Notes: generated from the sequence alone by a model not told the origin. Shown: positions 48,958-60,566, counted from the stretch's first letter. The stretch is 64,000 nucleotides of DNA from Hepsetus odoe (GCA_017165825.1 CM029387.1:7986183-8050182), one strand, 5' to 3'. Made by a program: numbers and translations.

Positions 48958-49588
48958 GAGTACGAGACACTATTCAAATGTGTTCACAACACCCAAGCAT
49001 TACACTCTCGCTTACAGTCATAAAGTTACAACTGGTTAAAATCTATAGGAGAATATTTCACTTGTTCTAACTAACAAGTGAGAAATAATTGATAGCATGA
49101 ATACACCATGCTATTGTTATGCCAGCCAATAACAAGGTTTTCTAATGGTTGAATATATTTGGTTGAAAGGGATGATATTAAAGTTGTATCTAAGTTGTAT
49201 CTAATTGAACTTTTAGAAAATGAAGTTGTGCTTCTTTTGATTGAATGTTCTCCAATATACAGTCAGTGGATCAAACCATATGATTAAAATATCTGAAGAT
49301 TTTTACCTGGTTTATACTGATAGTTATGAGGCTATAGTTATAGTTATATATAATTTACAATTACAAGTAATTGTACAAGTCCTTTACTGCTCTAAACTTT
49401 TGTTTTAAGAGCTTGATTGTATGTAATTGTAGCACCAACTTTAATAGGATACAGCACAGTTTCATTAAAAATATTTACTGAAATACCACACAATTTCTGA
49501 AGGTCAGCCCCCTAGTGACTTCAACACAGCTGCCAATTAGATTTGTTTAAATCATACAAAAAATTTGTTTTTGATTATTGTAAAAAAC

Positions 49589-49612
49589 AAACAAACAAAC
49601 AAACAAACAAAA
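49589..49612. repeat. (CAAA)n microsatellite
   Basis: Six CAAA units. Confidence 0.85.
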
Positions 49613-49706
49613 AGTCAAATTTTATTGTGGATTAAAGGAACACATTATGAAATCTTAAACGAAATCTTAAAGAAAATCAAAAATATACAAAATAAAACCC
49701 CTTCAT

Positions 49707-49817
49707 CCATCCATCCATTATCTACCGCTTGTCCCAAACGGGGTCGCGGGGGAGTGCTGGTGTCCAACCCAGCACACACGGGGGACGCACCCTGGACAGG
49801 TCATCAGCCCATCGCAG
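49707..49817 (-). mobile_element. 5'-truncated SINE copy with 14-bp target-site duplication
   Basis: The reverse 3' half of the 48709-48957 element ((TCCA)n, ACCGCTTGTCCCAAACGG, GGGTCGCGGGGGAGTGCTGG, CACCCTGGACAGG). It is bounded by identical direct repeats TAAAACCCCTTCAT at 49693-49706 and 49818-49831. A clear recent LINE-mediated insertion. Confidence 0.88.
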
Positions 49818-50223
49818 TAAAACCCCTTCATAAAAATTATTTTAGCATTTTCCTCATTATCTGAACCAAAGTTGTTGAAAAAGTCAAATGCATCCTGATA
49901 TGATCCTGCCTGATATGATCCTCGCACCTGTTTCACCTCTTCATCCTAAACTTATCATGCCTTCAGACTAGTAGTTTATTGGATAGATGCACTTTAGACT
50001 GCAGTCTTGACATTGCATAGGTAGGGGTCATTTCTAATTGTCTTAGTAAAGTGATACTACAGGCATTCTTCACTAAGGGCTAGCAGGCACAATGAGCTAA
50101 AAAGGTAACATCAGTTAGCAAAGGAAATATATAATATAGAGATGTTCTGGAGAGGAAGTTCCAGGAAAGCTCATGTCACCCCTCGGCTGCTGTAACCCTG
50201 CACCACATTTAACTTCCATGATA

Positions 50224-50781
50224 CAGTACTGTGCAAAAGTTTTAGGCAGGTGTGGAAAAAATGCTGTAAACAAAGAATGCTTTCAGAAATATAAATAATG
50301 ATTGTTTATTTGTATCAATTTATCAATTTATAAAATGCAAAGTGAGCGAACAAAGGAAAAATCTAAATCAAATCAATGTTTGGTGTTACTACCTTTTGCC
50401 TTCAAACCAGCATCAGCTCTTCTGGACCCCACAGAGCCCTGATCTCAACATCATCCAGTGTGTCTGGATTAAATGAAGAGACAGAAGGATGTGAGGAAGC
50501 CTACATCCACAGAAGATCTTTGGTTAGCTCGCCAAGATGTTTGGAACAACCTACCAGCCGAGTTCCTTCAAAAACTGTGTGTAAGTGTACCTAGAAGAAT
50601 TGATGCTGTTTTGAAGGCAAAGGGTGGTCGCACCAAATATTGATTTGATTTAGATTTCTCTTTTGTTCATTCACTGCATTTTGTTGATTGGTGAAAATAA
50701 ATGATTAACACTTCCATTTTTGAAAGCATTCTTTGTTTACAGCATTTTTTCACATCTGCCTAAAATTTTTGTACAGTACTG
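50224..50781. mobile_element. Non-autonomous Tc1-like element with long inverted ends
   Basis: Starts CAGTACTGTGCAAAAG and ends with its inverse, flanked by TA on both sides (50222-50223, 50782-50783). The inverted ends extend about 165 bp. The interior keeps a transposase scrap reading TPQSPDLNII. A sister copy is at 56448-56997. Confidence 0.85.
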
Positions 50782-51169
50782 TACATTGGCCTCAAAGCAT
50801 GAGTTCAAATGAGTGAACTATACACACACAAGACATGGTTTGCTCATAGAGTACAATTTAAATTATGAAGTATTTACTAATAGTCTTGATATTCAAAATT
50901 CTCAGATCAGTCCACCTGTCAAACATGCCACAGTCAAAAAATACAACTTAAATCACCTTTCTGCCCCATTTTGGTGTGCGGTTTGAACTTTAGCAATCAT
51001 GCTAATCATAGAATTTAGCAAAAATAAGTTACTTTTTTTTTTACTTTTGTATACAACATAGTTCCTGAGGTATGTGAAAGTAACTTTCCCACACCCTACT
51101 TAGTGTACAGAGTTAATACCTAGTCTATGCCTACTATAGTTATGTATTGTATAATTATAAGTGTATGAT

Positions 51170-51530
51170 AACAGTTTATAGTTTCACCCATGATTATAAT
51201 TACCATATCACTCTAAGCACTCAGATGGCTTCAGCTCAGCTGCCGATTTGATTTTTCATCGGCTGCTGGAGAGTTATCGGCACAGGAGGGGATAATAATC
51301 ATTTTATCACATTAATATATTAAGGCTGTACTTCTTTGCTTGTTTCCTCATTATCCTAATTGAGTACAAATTGGTTAAGAGGGCGCAGTGTAGTTATCAA
51401 GCCTCTTAGTTTTATCAGATGACAATTTAAGCCCCTCTGATCCTATTAGTGACAAAGCAGCTAACGCATAAAGGAGCTGTGTCAGCTTACTAAGACAGGA
51501 TAGGGGGATGGGATGAACAACTAAGAAAGA
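51170..51530. promoter_or_regulatory. Candidate conserved non-coding block between rx and cplx4
   Basis: Repeat-free sequence with paired motifs CATCGGCTGCTGGAG and GTTATCGGCACAGG, CCTAATTGAG and TTTATCAGATGACAATTTAAG. It lies midway between the two retinal genes. Conservation is suspected from texture only. Confidence 0.25.
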
Positions 51531-51531
51531 G

Positions 51532-51533
<2 letters not shown>

Positions 51534-51585
<52 letters not shown>
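51534..51585. repeat. (GA)n microsatellite
   Basis: About 26 GA units. Confidence 0.95.
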
Positions 51586-51591
<6 letters not shown>

Positions 51592-52994
51592 GGGACTCAG
51601 GTCAAGTTTGCCTTTGTCCAAGCTTCTAGCATCTAGCCTTGTGCTAGATCAGTAAAGAGGTCCATCCTTCACCCTTTCCATACAAAACAGTTATATATAT
51701 CACAATATCTTTTATTGAGATTTTTAAATGTACAACATATAAAAATACACCTTTCACCATTTAACATTCCACATTAGCCACCTAACTCCCAAAATTTACT
51801 TGAGCATTTTCTTCAGCTCTCTTATCCACACTCCAAACTACTAAATGGCTCTTGATTTGTTTGCACGGTTCCAGAAAATGCCTATAATTTACAGAACTAT
51901 TACATTATAAAGAGCATTCATCCCACTCACATCTCAAAAAAGAACCATCTATTAAAATGTTATTTTTGGTATCACTACTTTTAAGTTAGCATGCAAAAAG
52001 CAAAAAAAGCACAGCAAAGCAAAAAAAAAAAAAAAAAATTAATAACCAAAAATAGCTACCAATGAGAATAACAGAACATAAACCATGTATAAATATAAAA
52101 TAACATTAATTATATGAACAAATGTTGCTTCTACAGAGAATCATTCATATGATTATTTGTAAGTTTGATGACTGAGAGTGCTTGTTTGAGGGCTGAGTAG
52201 TGAAGTGATTGATGCAGTAATGACGCCAAATCCCACAGAAACACTGACATACTTTAGTTCAAGGTGTAATCTGCTGCTTACTCTGTCAGTCAAAGCACTC
52301 CTACTTCACCACTTTACACACGCACAGACACATAGTTCACCTCCAGATTAACTTCACTCAAGACGCCCTTCACTGAATGAACTTATTTCCGGACCGGCAA
52401 TAGAAGTCAATCAAATTATGAACATGAGATTATGAGAATTTTAAAATTTGAATTTATAAAAGACGAAAATAGTTTGTAAATATTAATTTATTATTTGACA
52501 GAATGGTCAACAGATAAGACTAATGAGCAAATCCATGTTTGTTCTAAACTTCTCAAATGTTTTTGACTAAGGGTAAACAAAACACAAACACTACTGAATA
52601 TTTATGAATATTTTCTTACTTACTTTTCTACTATCTTTTTTCTAATAATAAAAAAAAGATAATTATGGACAAGTTATCTGCTACAGAATGCTACAGAATA
52701 GCAGTTGCCTTACCTTCCAACACATATCTGATTGCAAACAATCCTTCCCCTTTAGATAGAAGCTTTTAAAGTTTGGGCTGGAGTTGGCTTCTTCAAGATG
52801 TTAGGTCACAGATAGCAGGGCTGGTTATTGCTTTCATTATTATGACTTTTGGTTCTATTAAGAATCTTTAAATAAATGAAGAAGATGAGTGAGTCTGAAG
52901 ATTTTTTTTTAGAATTAATGACCTCTTAGAGGAGTTTGTAAAGCTGTGTGATATAGAGGTTGTAATTTTCACAAAAAGTTCTTACAGTTATACC

Positions 52995-53100
52995 TTTCTT
53001 CTTCTTTTTCTTCTTCTTCTTCTTCTTCTTCTTCTACTTCTTCTTCTACTTCTTCTTCTTCTACTTCTTCTTCTTCTTCTTCTACTTCTTCTTCTTCTTC

Positions 53101-53132
<32 letters not shown>

Positions 53133-53143
53133 CTTTCTTCTTT
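52995..53143. repeat. (TTC)n microsatellite with TAC interruptions
   Basis: About 150 bp of TTC units with recurrent TAC variants, on the plus strand. It abuts the LINE 3' end at 53144. On the minus strand it reads as a Glu/Arg-rich frame that is not a gene. Confidence 0.92.
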
Positions 53144-53300
53144 GGGGTTACCACAGCGGATCAAGCGTCTCCAGGACTTCCTTTCCTCTGCATCTTCCTC
53201 CTTCAAACCGACCACCTTCATGTCCTCTCTCACCACATCCATAAACCTCCTGAGCTACTGGCAGCTCAATCTTCAAGACCCTTCTCCCAATATAATTACA
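53144..53300 (-). mobile_element. LINE 3' fragment
   Basis: The minus strand encodes DVVREDMKVVGLKEEDAEER ending RLIRCGNP, the same C terminus as at 14455-14855. Its 3' end runs directly into the AAG microsatellite (plus TTC). Confidence 0.7.
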
Positions 53301-53837
53301 GTTATAGCTGTATATAGAAGTAAAGTAAATAAGTAAAACCATGCATGGTACCAGGGCAATATGATTTTATTTATACATCATGGACAACAGTTTATGTCAG
53401 AAAACATGATGAAAGTTCAGAATTGATAATGATAAGGTTCCATAAATCATGAAGGTCTTTTCAGAAACTGTGATGTGCAATGTCTTTTGACAGTCATAAC
53501 AAAAATAACAGATGTCCTGAGGAAATTATTTCCAAAATCACAATGAAACAATTTCCAATGTTCTATTTTATTTTTAATGGGAAAAAAACATTTAAAAAAT
53601 TATCATGAAATAGTCCAGAAATCATACTGAAAATTTCTAAATCAAGAAATAATAAACTTAATAAACTTGTGATGAGAAGGTTTCAGAATATATGTTTCTA
53701 AAGTTTCAAAAAATTAAGAAGTCACAGAAATCACAATGAACAATTTAAAGTCAATATGAAACAGTTTGAAAAATCATAATGGAACAAAAAGAAATTGTGA
53801 TAAAAAATTCATTTTCAATTATTATCAGATCTGCTTG

Positions 53838-53990
53838 TCCTAGCCAGAGTCAGGATACACAGTTAAATCTATGATCAGTTCAGCATATTCAGTACATCTG
53901 CACCATGTACAGAAAGCAGAGCTCCTGGAGAGCCCTGGCTTCTCACTGTGAGGCAACATCACTAACCACTGGGCCGTTATGCTGCTAAAT
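53838..53990 (-). repeat. Degraded SINE fragment
   Basis: CTGTGAGGCAACATCACTAACC and GTACAGAAAGCAGAGCTCC resemble the head-to-middle of family C in reverse. It is strongly diverged. Confidence 0.4.
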
Positions 53991-54586
53991 ATACAGGAGT
54001 CAGGATTGAAGTTTGGCAGGATGATGAAACTACTTTGAGGTGACTACTTAGTGCTGAAAATGAGCACTAAGATCAGGTAAAAGCGATAAAAATGAAAAAA
54101 GATCAATGACGTTTACCAAGTTTCAGCAGCATGTATACTCTAGAGAGCAACAATAAAAATGTTTGAGTCAAAACAAGGTAATATATTTATGATAAAGCTG
54201 ATAATTGTTTTTTGTAAACTCGATTAGTTGTAGTTGTGTAAGTATTAATTACATTGTTGAAATTACTGTATGCATTATTTTTATTTTGCTGTTGCTAATT
54301 CATGTCTCAGATCTTCAGAAATTAACATTGACTGAAGAATTAAAAACCTACTTCCAAAATTGCAGCACATTTTAGTTGACTTTTGTTTTACTGTTGTCTA
54401 TTACACCACATATTTAGGCCTAATAAAGTTTGAACATTTAAATATTGATTTATTAGGTAACTTTGTAAAATTAGGCAAGAGTGTTTAAGTGTTTAAGCTT
54501 AGTCTTGGACTAAATTGCAGTGCAAGTGGTGATTCATCATTAAAGTTTAGGATTAATCTAAGTATGAGAAATTAACCCGATATTTC

Positions 54587-54592
54587 TTTATT
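54587..54592 (-). promoter_or_regulatory. Candidate polyadenylation signal of cplx4
   Basis: AATAAA on the minus strand, about 240 bp past the complexin stop codon. Confidence 0.35.
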
Positions 54593-54828
54593 TTACCCTC
54601 AAGACCTTTGTTTTTAGATATACAGGTAGAATTGTTTTCTTATTCTACACAAATATTAAATCCTCAGTCCTGATTGGACCTCACCATTACAAGCCTGTTA
54701 GAATTTCAAAGATTTGAGCTGCTGGATTAGGGATTGTGAACCTAATGAAATGAAATAACTATTTCTTCATCTAGGTTCTAGGTTCTTCTTAAGCTTGCCA
54801 GGGTGAAGGTTGAGCAGTGACTCAACAT

Positions 54829-56356
54829 TTACATGAGGGTGCATTTCTCTTCTGCTGCTTGCTTCACATCTGTCATGGTGCTCTGAGCTTTGGCTTTGAT
54901 CGTGTCAAAGTCCACATCCATGTTTTGGAGTTTACTCATAAATGAGTCGTTGTTCTCCTCTTGCTCTTCATCTTCCTCCACCATCTTGGCCAGCTCCTCG
55001 GGCACATCTATATCATCTCCAGCCATCTGAACAGTGGCATCATCTTGTGCACTCTGGTGATGGAGATAAAGAAACTGGTTGGTAGACTGTTACTTGGATA
55101 ACTAATAAAATTCCATCAATGGATTCAGCCTGAAACATAAATTCCTAACAAAACTTTTGCCATCTTTGAACAATAGCAATATTTTAGGCTTTTAATGTAC
55201 AAAAACCTTTACTGTATGTCAGTGCCCCAAGAAAGATGAAACATTTATGTTTTAGGCCTTGGAGAGCCCATCTTCTAGCCCATCTACCAACCTATTAGAA
55301 ATGCTACCTATTTATAAATGCAAAAACTGGACAGTCCATTGGTAGACTCTCAAGGCCATTTACCAGCCTGTTCATAAATACAAACACTGGACAGTCCACT
55401 GGTAGACTCTCCAAGCCCATTTACCAACCTGTTTATAAAGGCAAACACTGGACAGTCCACTGGTAGACTCAAAAATAAAAGTTCCTGACCTGTCAACCTT
55501 GGTAACTTTATACCTGAATAGCTCCTTTAGATTATTTAACTCTTTGATGTCTCTAATTGACCTTGGTCCTAAACCTAACCCTGGTACTACTTCTGAGTCT
55601 AACCCTAACCCTAAGAGTACTAGAATCAAGTGCTTTTCAATAGACAGTCAATGAATGTCTTTAGATAAATGGGGCTGACTAAATGAAGCGGAACACAAAC
55701 CTTTAACTGGTAAGCAACTGTTGTATTATGTCTTTTCTTCAGACTTATTTTCTTTTTAAACATGTTTTCAAGATCCTTCCACGGACTCTGTCTTTTTCTG
55801 TGTTTCTTTCATGTCACTGGTCCAAAAAGATTTATATTTACCATAGAATGTACCCATAATATCATGTTTGTTTGTTCTACACCAGCTTTCCATCTTAAAA
55901 TATCTGGTGTGGTGGTGGTCTAGCCAAAAGAAAGACCCATGGTTGCTCCAGGGGGTGTGTCCCTGTAATCAGGAATTGGAAGTCTGGATAAGAGTGTCTG
56001 CTAAATACCTTAAATATATACTGCTTCTTTTGTGAGTTCAACTGACTGAAACATGTTTTTTTAAGCTTGCTTAAACTTTTTAACATTTTTTCTTGACAAT
56101 TGTGTTGTTGTTGTTGTGATGTAATCTGTCCTTGATAAATTTGTTTTTCTACCTGTGGAAGTCTGTATTTGTCTCTAAGGAGGCCTCTCAGGTTGGCCCT
56201 TTCTGCCTTCCTTGTAGCAAACTCTTTGTCCCTCTGTATCCTGTTGGAAGAACATGAAAAAAAGAAGATGATATTTAACTGATTAAACTAATTTTATTGC
56301 AATAAAATTTATTTATACATATTTATACACATACATATATATATATGTAATAGATG

Positions 56357-56441
<85 letters not shown>

Positions 56442-59400
56442 TATACACAGTAATGTGCAAAAGTTTTAGGCAGGTGTGAAAAAATGCTGTAAACAAAGAA
56501 TGCTTGAAATATAAATAATGATTGTTTATTTTATCAATTTACAAAATGCAAAGTGAGCTAACAAAGAAAAAATCTAAATCAAATCAATATTTGGTGTTGC
56601 TACTTTTACCTTCAAACCAGCATCAGTTCTTCTAGCTACACTCGCACAAAGTCAGGGATTTTGTAGGATTATAGTCGGTGTATGATCAACCAATTTTACC
56701 AAACAGACGCTGATGATCATTAATGTCACACGGAGGTTGAAACACGTCATGTCTGGAACAACTCTACCAGCCTTTGAGTTCCTTCAAAACTGTGTGCAAG
56801 TGTACCTAGAAGAACTTGATGCTGTTTTGAAGGCAAAGGGTGGTCACACCAAATATTGATTTGATTAAGATTTGTCTTTTGTTCATTCACTGCATTTTGT
56901 TGATTGATGAAAATAAATGATTAACACTTCCATTTTTGAAAGCATTCTTTGTTTACAGCATTTTTTCACACCTGCCTAAAACTTTTGCACAGTACTGTAC
57001 ATACATCTCATGCAAAAGTGAACACAACTGCAAGGCTAAAATTTGTTTTTCATCAGTACAGTACACATGAAACACAATTCTAACAAGCACACCAATCAAC
57101 AAATGCACACTGATGGTATTAATGAAAAAAACACTTTTATCATTAATAACTTTTAAACACTTTTATCATTTCTGTGTTCCGGTGTAGCAGTTTGCAGTTT
57201 TTACATAAATGCACATAAAATCACAATCACCCATATATGAACAGCATGATCATGTATTCCCAACATAACACACATTCTCAGTACAAACAAGAGGGAAATT
57301 AAAGCAAAGAAGACCCTCTCAATTTATCATGTCTTCCAGCTTCTTCCCTCAGGGAGCCACTATAAGTCACTTTCCATTAAATTCTTCAAGCAAAGCTTTT
57401 TTATCCATAACAGGAATCCTCCCTGTAGTCTCCTCCTTAGACACTATGATCATGTATACCCCTCACCTGAATATAAGTTTGTGTGGAATATGTTTCTGTT
57501 ATTGTGTCACTGCAATTGTTTTTTGCTGATAATACTTGGCTAGTCTGGTGTTGTTGTTGTGTGCATTGTGCTGCAGAGCTTAACCTGCTGTACTATATAC
57601 ACATTCCACAGGAATTGGTCATGTAGTTAATAAACAATATGATTGGTTTATATTTTTGAGGCTGATTACTTTAAAGAAGTCTAAAAAATACAACACTTTA
57701 AATGCACATAATCATTAGGCTCTAGATTCAGTGTGCTTTGGTTACCTTCCCCAGTGTGAAGACATGCTGATAGATTGGAAGTGCTAAATTGTCACCTTGT
57801 GATGTGACAGTGTTTATTTTTGGATGGATGGATAGATGTGGAATCTATATGCACTAATACACAACATGATCAAAACAGAAATCAGTTCATTTCAACCCCC
57901 ATTATAGGTGAGTTTGGTGAGAAAATCTAAGCAAAATCACTTAAGCAGGTGAGCTATTGAATTACAAATGAATTTCACAGATTTTTCAACTTTTTTTATT
58001 TTTATCCACTCATCATGACAGCAGGCTGGTGTGTAAGAGGGTTAGAGGGGTTTAGGGTCAGAATAAGGGGCAGGAGGATCAGGAGTCAGAAAAGGACAAG
58101 GCATTCATACTCATCACCTCAGGTCACTGCCAGGCTATTTTAATGACACTCTATGCTTGCCATAGTCCGAAACAGGAACTTATAGCTACACCCTCTTCCA
58201 CTCAGCTAATCCTGCTCTAAACCTTGAGAGTGTCCAAAACGCATGGAGGCTTACCGAATGAACAAAGAATTTTTCCAACATATGTACCATGTTTCCATGT
58301 CTTTTCTCTGATTATAACAATTGCAAAGTTATGGATGATAAAAGCCAAAACCATTGTCAGTTTTACTGGAGAAGGACCAGTCCAGAAAGCTTGGCATTTG
58401 ACCCGATTATGGATCTTCCTTCTGTGACCCAGTTGCTAGCCTAATGCTCTCAGGTGTTATATAAACAGATAAGAGGTACACATAACATAGAGGAACACTA
58501 GGTCGACATGTAGAAACTCCTTTTTCCAAGACGTCATGGTGACTTTTATTTGTGTTGTTGCTGTGGCAACAGTTTCCACAGCACTGATCATGCACTCTTT
58601 CCCTAAACTGCCGATGCTAATTGGTTTGTCACTTGTTGCTTTGATGTCATTAGACTTGTCTCTATCACAGAGGTCTCTAGTGGACAACATAAATATGACA
58701 GCGGATGTGGTGGAGAACATCCTGCTGCAGATTTTTGTCCTGCAAGGTTAAGGCCAATGTCAACAAAATATTGCATGAAAGCAGCATTATTTGCACAAGT
58801 TATTTTGGACAAATTCTATAAGTCCATCCATCAGGATATTGACTTGGGAGAACAAATGTGAACTCTATTAAATGGTTGAATATTGAATACATGATTCAAA
58901 ATATATTCAGTAATGTATTTTTAAAATATATTAATAATAATTTATTTTTGAATTCTCCTCGATTAAAAGTGTTTCAAATTGTTTGGAACACGGGAATGTT
59001 TTTCATTTTTCTTCATTTGTTTTTCTTAACTGATTTTCAATTCAGGCAAGATTTTCTCAATTTGACTTTCAAGCAGGGTATGTTAATGACATGTGTCTAA
59101 CATCATGCAACAAATCACATGCAGGAGTACAATACAACACTGATGATTGCTTATTCACTCACCTACTAGTGAGGAGTCTTTTGTAGTTATCACAGCAATT
59201 TACCAGTCTACTGAGGCTAAAAGTAACTGTAATCTTTAAGAATTTACATACTTTACAACTGTATTCTGAATATATTCATATTCACATTGCCAGTAACTGT
59301 ATTCTCATGCACCCCCAGCTATGAGTATTGAATGAAGATATAAAGCAGTGAGATATTACATGTTGCGAGTACTTCATGTGTATTTTTAAAGCAGTTAAAA

Positions 59401-60566
59401 GGGCTGACTGAAAATACACAATAATTATCAAATTGGACAGAATCATTGTTGTTTGTGAACATTTTTTAGGTGATTTAAAAGATCAGATTTTCATCACATC
59501 ACTAAGAAAATAAAATGGGAAGAATGAAGTTGGTCTAATATTTTAGCCTGATTTCTGGGCCTTCACAGTCATCTTACAGTTTAAGGTATTAAATCCTTAA
59601 GTAATTCCAAGAAGCTGAACTAAAACAAGTGATTTATGATCTAATTAATCGACCCCTCGCAGGCAGTTCTAATGAAACCGAGCCACTTCTGGCTACACCG
59701 ATTCTGGACCTGTAGACATCGGCTTCACCCATTTTATCAACAGTCATAACCCAGTCAAATCAGCCTAACCCTGAACATCAGTATTAACAACCAAAAATAA
59801 GAACTTTATCACACAGGTGTAACATGTAACATGTTGAGAAATATACACTTTTTTATTATTAAGTATTGAGGAGTTTCATATGTTTCATAACACATTCTCC
59901 TGATCAGCAGCTGGTCAGTAGTCTAGTACTGATGCTTGTGAGTGAGTGTGTGTTTTTTTTCCCTAGATATTGCTCTTTGAAAGGAGCTTTCTTCAAACAT
60001 CTGAAGCTAATCTGGAAGCCACATATAATGTAAACAATGATGTGGCAACATTTGGATCCACTCCTCATCCTTTCATATTTTGCCAGACATTCTTTTTTAT
60101 TATTATTTTTAATGTATTATGGGAATCATACATAATCATATTATAATTCATTATATTTAAAAGTATGCTTTAATGTAAATAATTCAAGCAAAAAAATAAT
60201 GGTTTAAAATCTTGATATATTGTATTTATATTGCACTACTATGTGTAATGCTCACATTTGCATTCTCAGTTTGTAGTTCTGAATTGCACCAAACTATTTA
60301 ACTGCACTGATTCAACATTTTGCCAAACACTGAATTGCTTCTTTCAGCTTTTTTATATTTCTTTTTAAGTTAGCTTTGGAGCTACTCAGCTCTACTTACT
60401 TCTCCTCTACCAGTTGTCTCTGGTACTCCTCAAACTCCTCTCGGGTCATTCCTTTAGACTCGGCTGTTTCTTTGCCATTTTCTCTGGATGCCCCTGAGTC
60501 CTCCCCTCCACTGCCCATCATGTCCTTTAACTTATCGCCCAGCACTTGCTGCATTAAGAAAGCCAT
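54829..60566 (-). CDS. cplx4: Complexin 3/4-class protein (retinal ribbon-synapse type), complete
   Basis: Small SNARE-binding regulator of vesicle fusion. Three exons: 60400-60566, 56153-56240, 54829-55053; 480 bp, 159 residues. The N terminus MAFLMQQVLGDKLKDMM is typical of complexins 3/4. The accessory/central helix reads MTREEFEEYQRQLVEEK, then RDKEFATRKAERANLR, then LLRDKYRLPQ. Conserved QMAGDDIDVPEELAKMVEED follows, then an amphipathic C-terminal stretch and the CAAX box CTLM for prenylation. Complexins 1/2 lack the long C-terminus and CAAX, which excludes them. In the KMERD segment this protein reads KIQRD across the exon 1/2 junction. Intron 1 holds a Tc1-type relic at its start only downstream; intron 2 has a 61-bp tandem repeat. 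The choice among fish cplx4 paralogues is open. Confidence 0.9.
55260..55470. repeat. Tandem repeat, about 61 bp unit, about 3 copies
   Basis: Recurring unit GGACAGTCCACTGGTAGACT then CATTTACCAACCTGTTTATAA. It is in the cplx4 intron between exons 54829-55053 and 56153-56240. Confidence 0.75.
55908..56013 (+). repeat. V-SINE-type fragment, internally deleted
   Basis: GGTTGCTCCAGGGGGTGTGTCC and GTCTGGATAAGAGTGTCTGC. The head is mostly lost. Confidence 0.6.
56333..56446. repeat. (TA)n microsatellite
   Basis: More than 80 bp of TA repeats. The Tc1-like element begins right at its right edge. Confidence 0.92.
56448..56997. mobile_element. Non-autonomous Tc1-like element, second copy
   Basis: Ends CAGTAATGTGCAAAAG and inverse CTTTTGCACAGTACTG, with a TA dinucleotide on the right side. 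Inverted ends are about 165 bp, as in 50224-50781, but the middle differs. It lies in the first cplx4 intron (gene sense), between exons 56153-56240 and 60400-60566. Confidence 0.82.
57741..57838 (+). repeat. SINE tail relic
   Basis: CCCAGTGTGAAGACATGCTG...AAATTGTCACC and terminal GGATGGATGG match a decayed family C tail. Intronic in cplx4. Confidence 0.45.
59570..59730. promoter_or_regulatory. Candidate conserved non-coding block in cplx4 intron 1
   Basis: A repeat-free, GC-balanced segment with TCTAATTAATCG (paired homeodomain sites) and CCCTCGCAGGCAGTTC, about 0.8 kb from the cplx4 first exon. Only texture and homeodomain motifs support it. Confidence 0.22.

Noticed and set aside
52969..53242. 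Overlapping minus-strand ORFs of poly-Glu and poly-Arg
   Set aside because: They translate the (TTC)n microsatellite in different frames; the remaining residues belong to the LINE C terminus.
55560..55615. Telomere-like CCCTAACCCTAA words
   Set aside because: Only two tandem units occur at one place, with scattered partial ones nearby; too short to claim an interstitial telomere.
58457..58751. Overlapping ORFs on both strands (71 and 87 codons)
   Set aside because: No recognizable domain and no flanking exon in phase. Mutual antisense openness in short ORFs is expected by chance.
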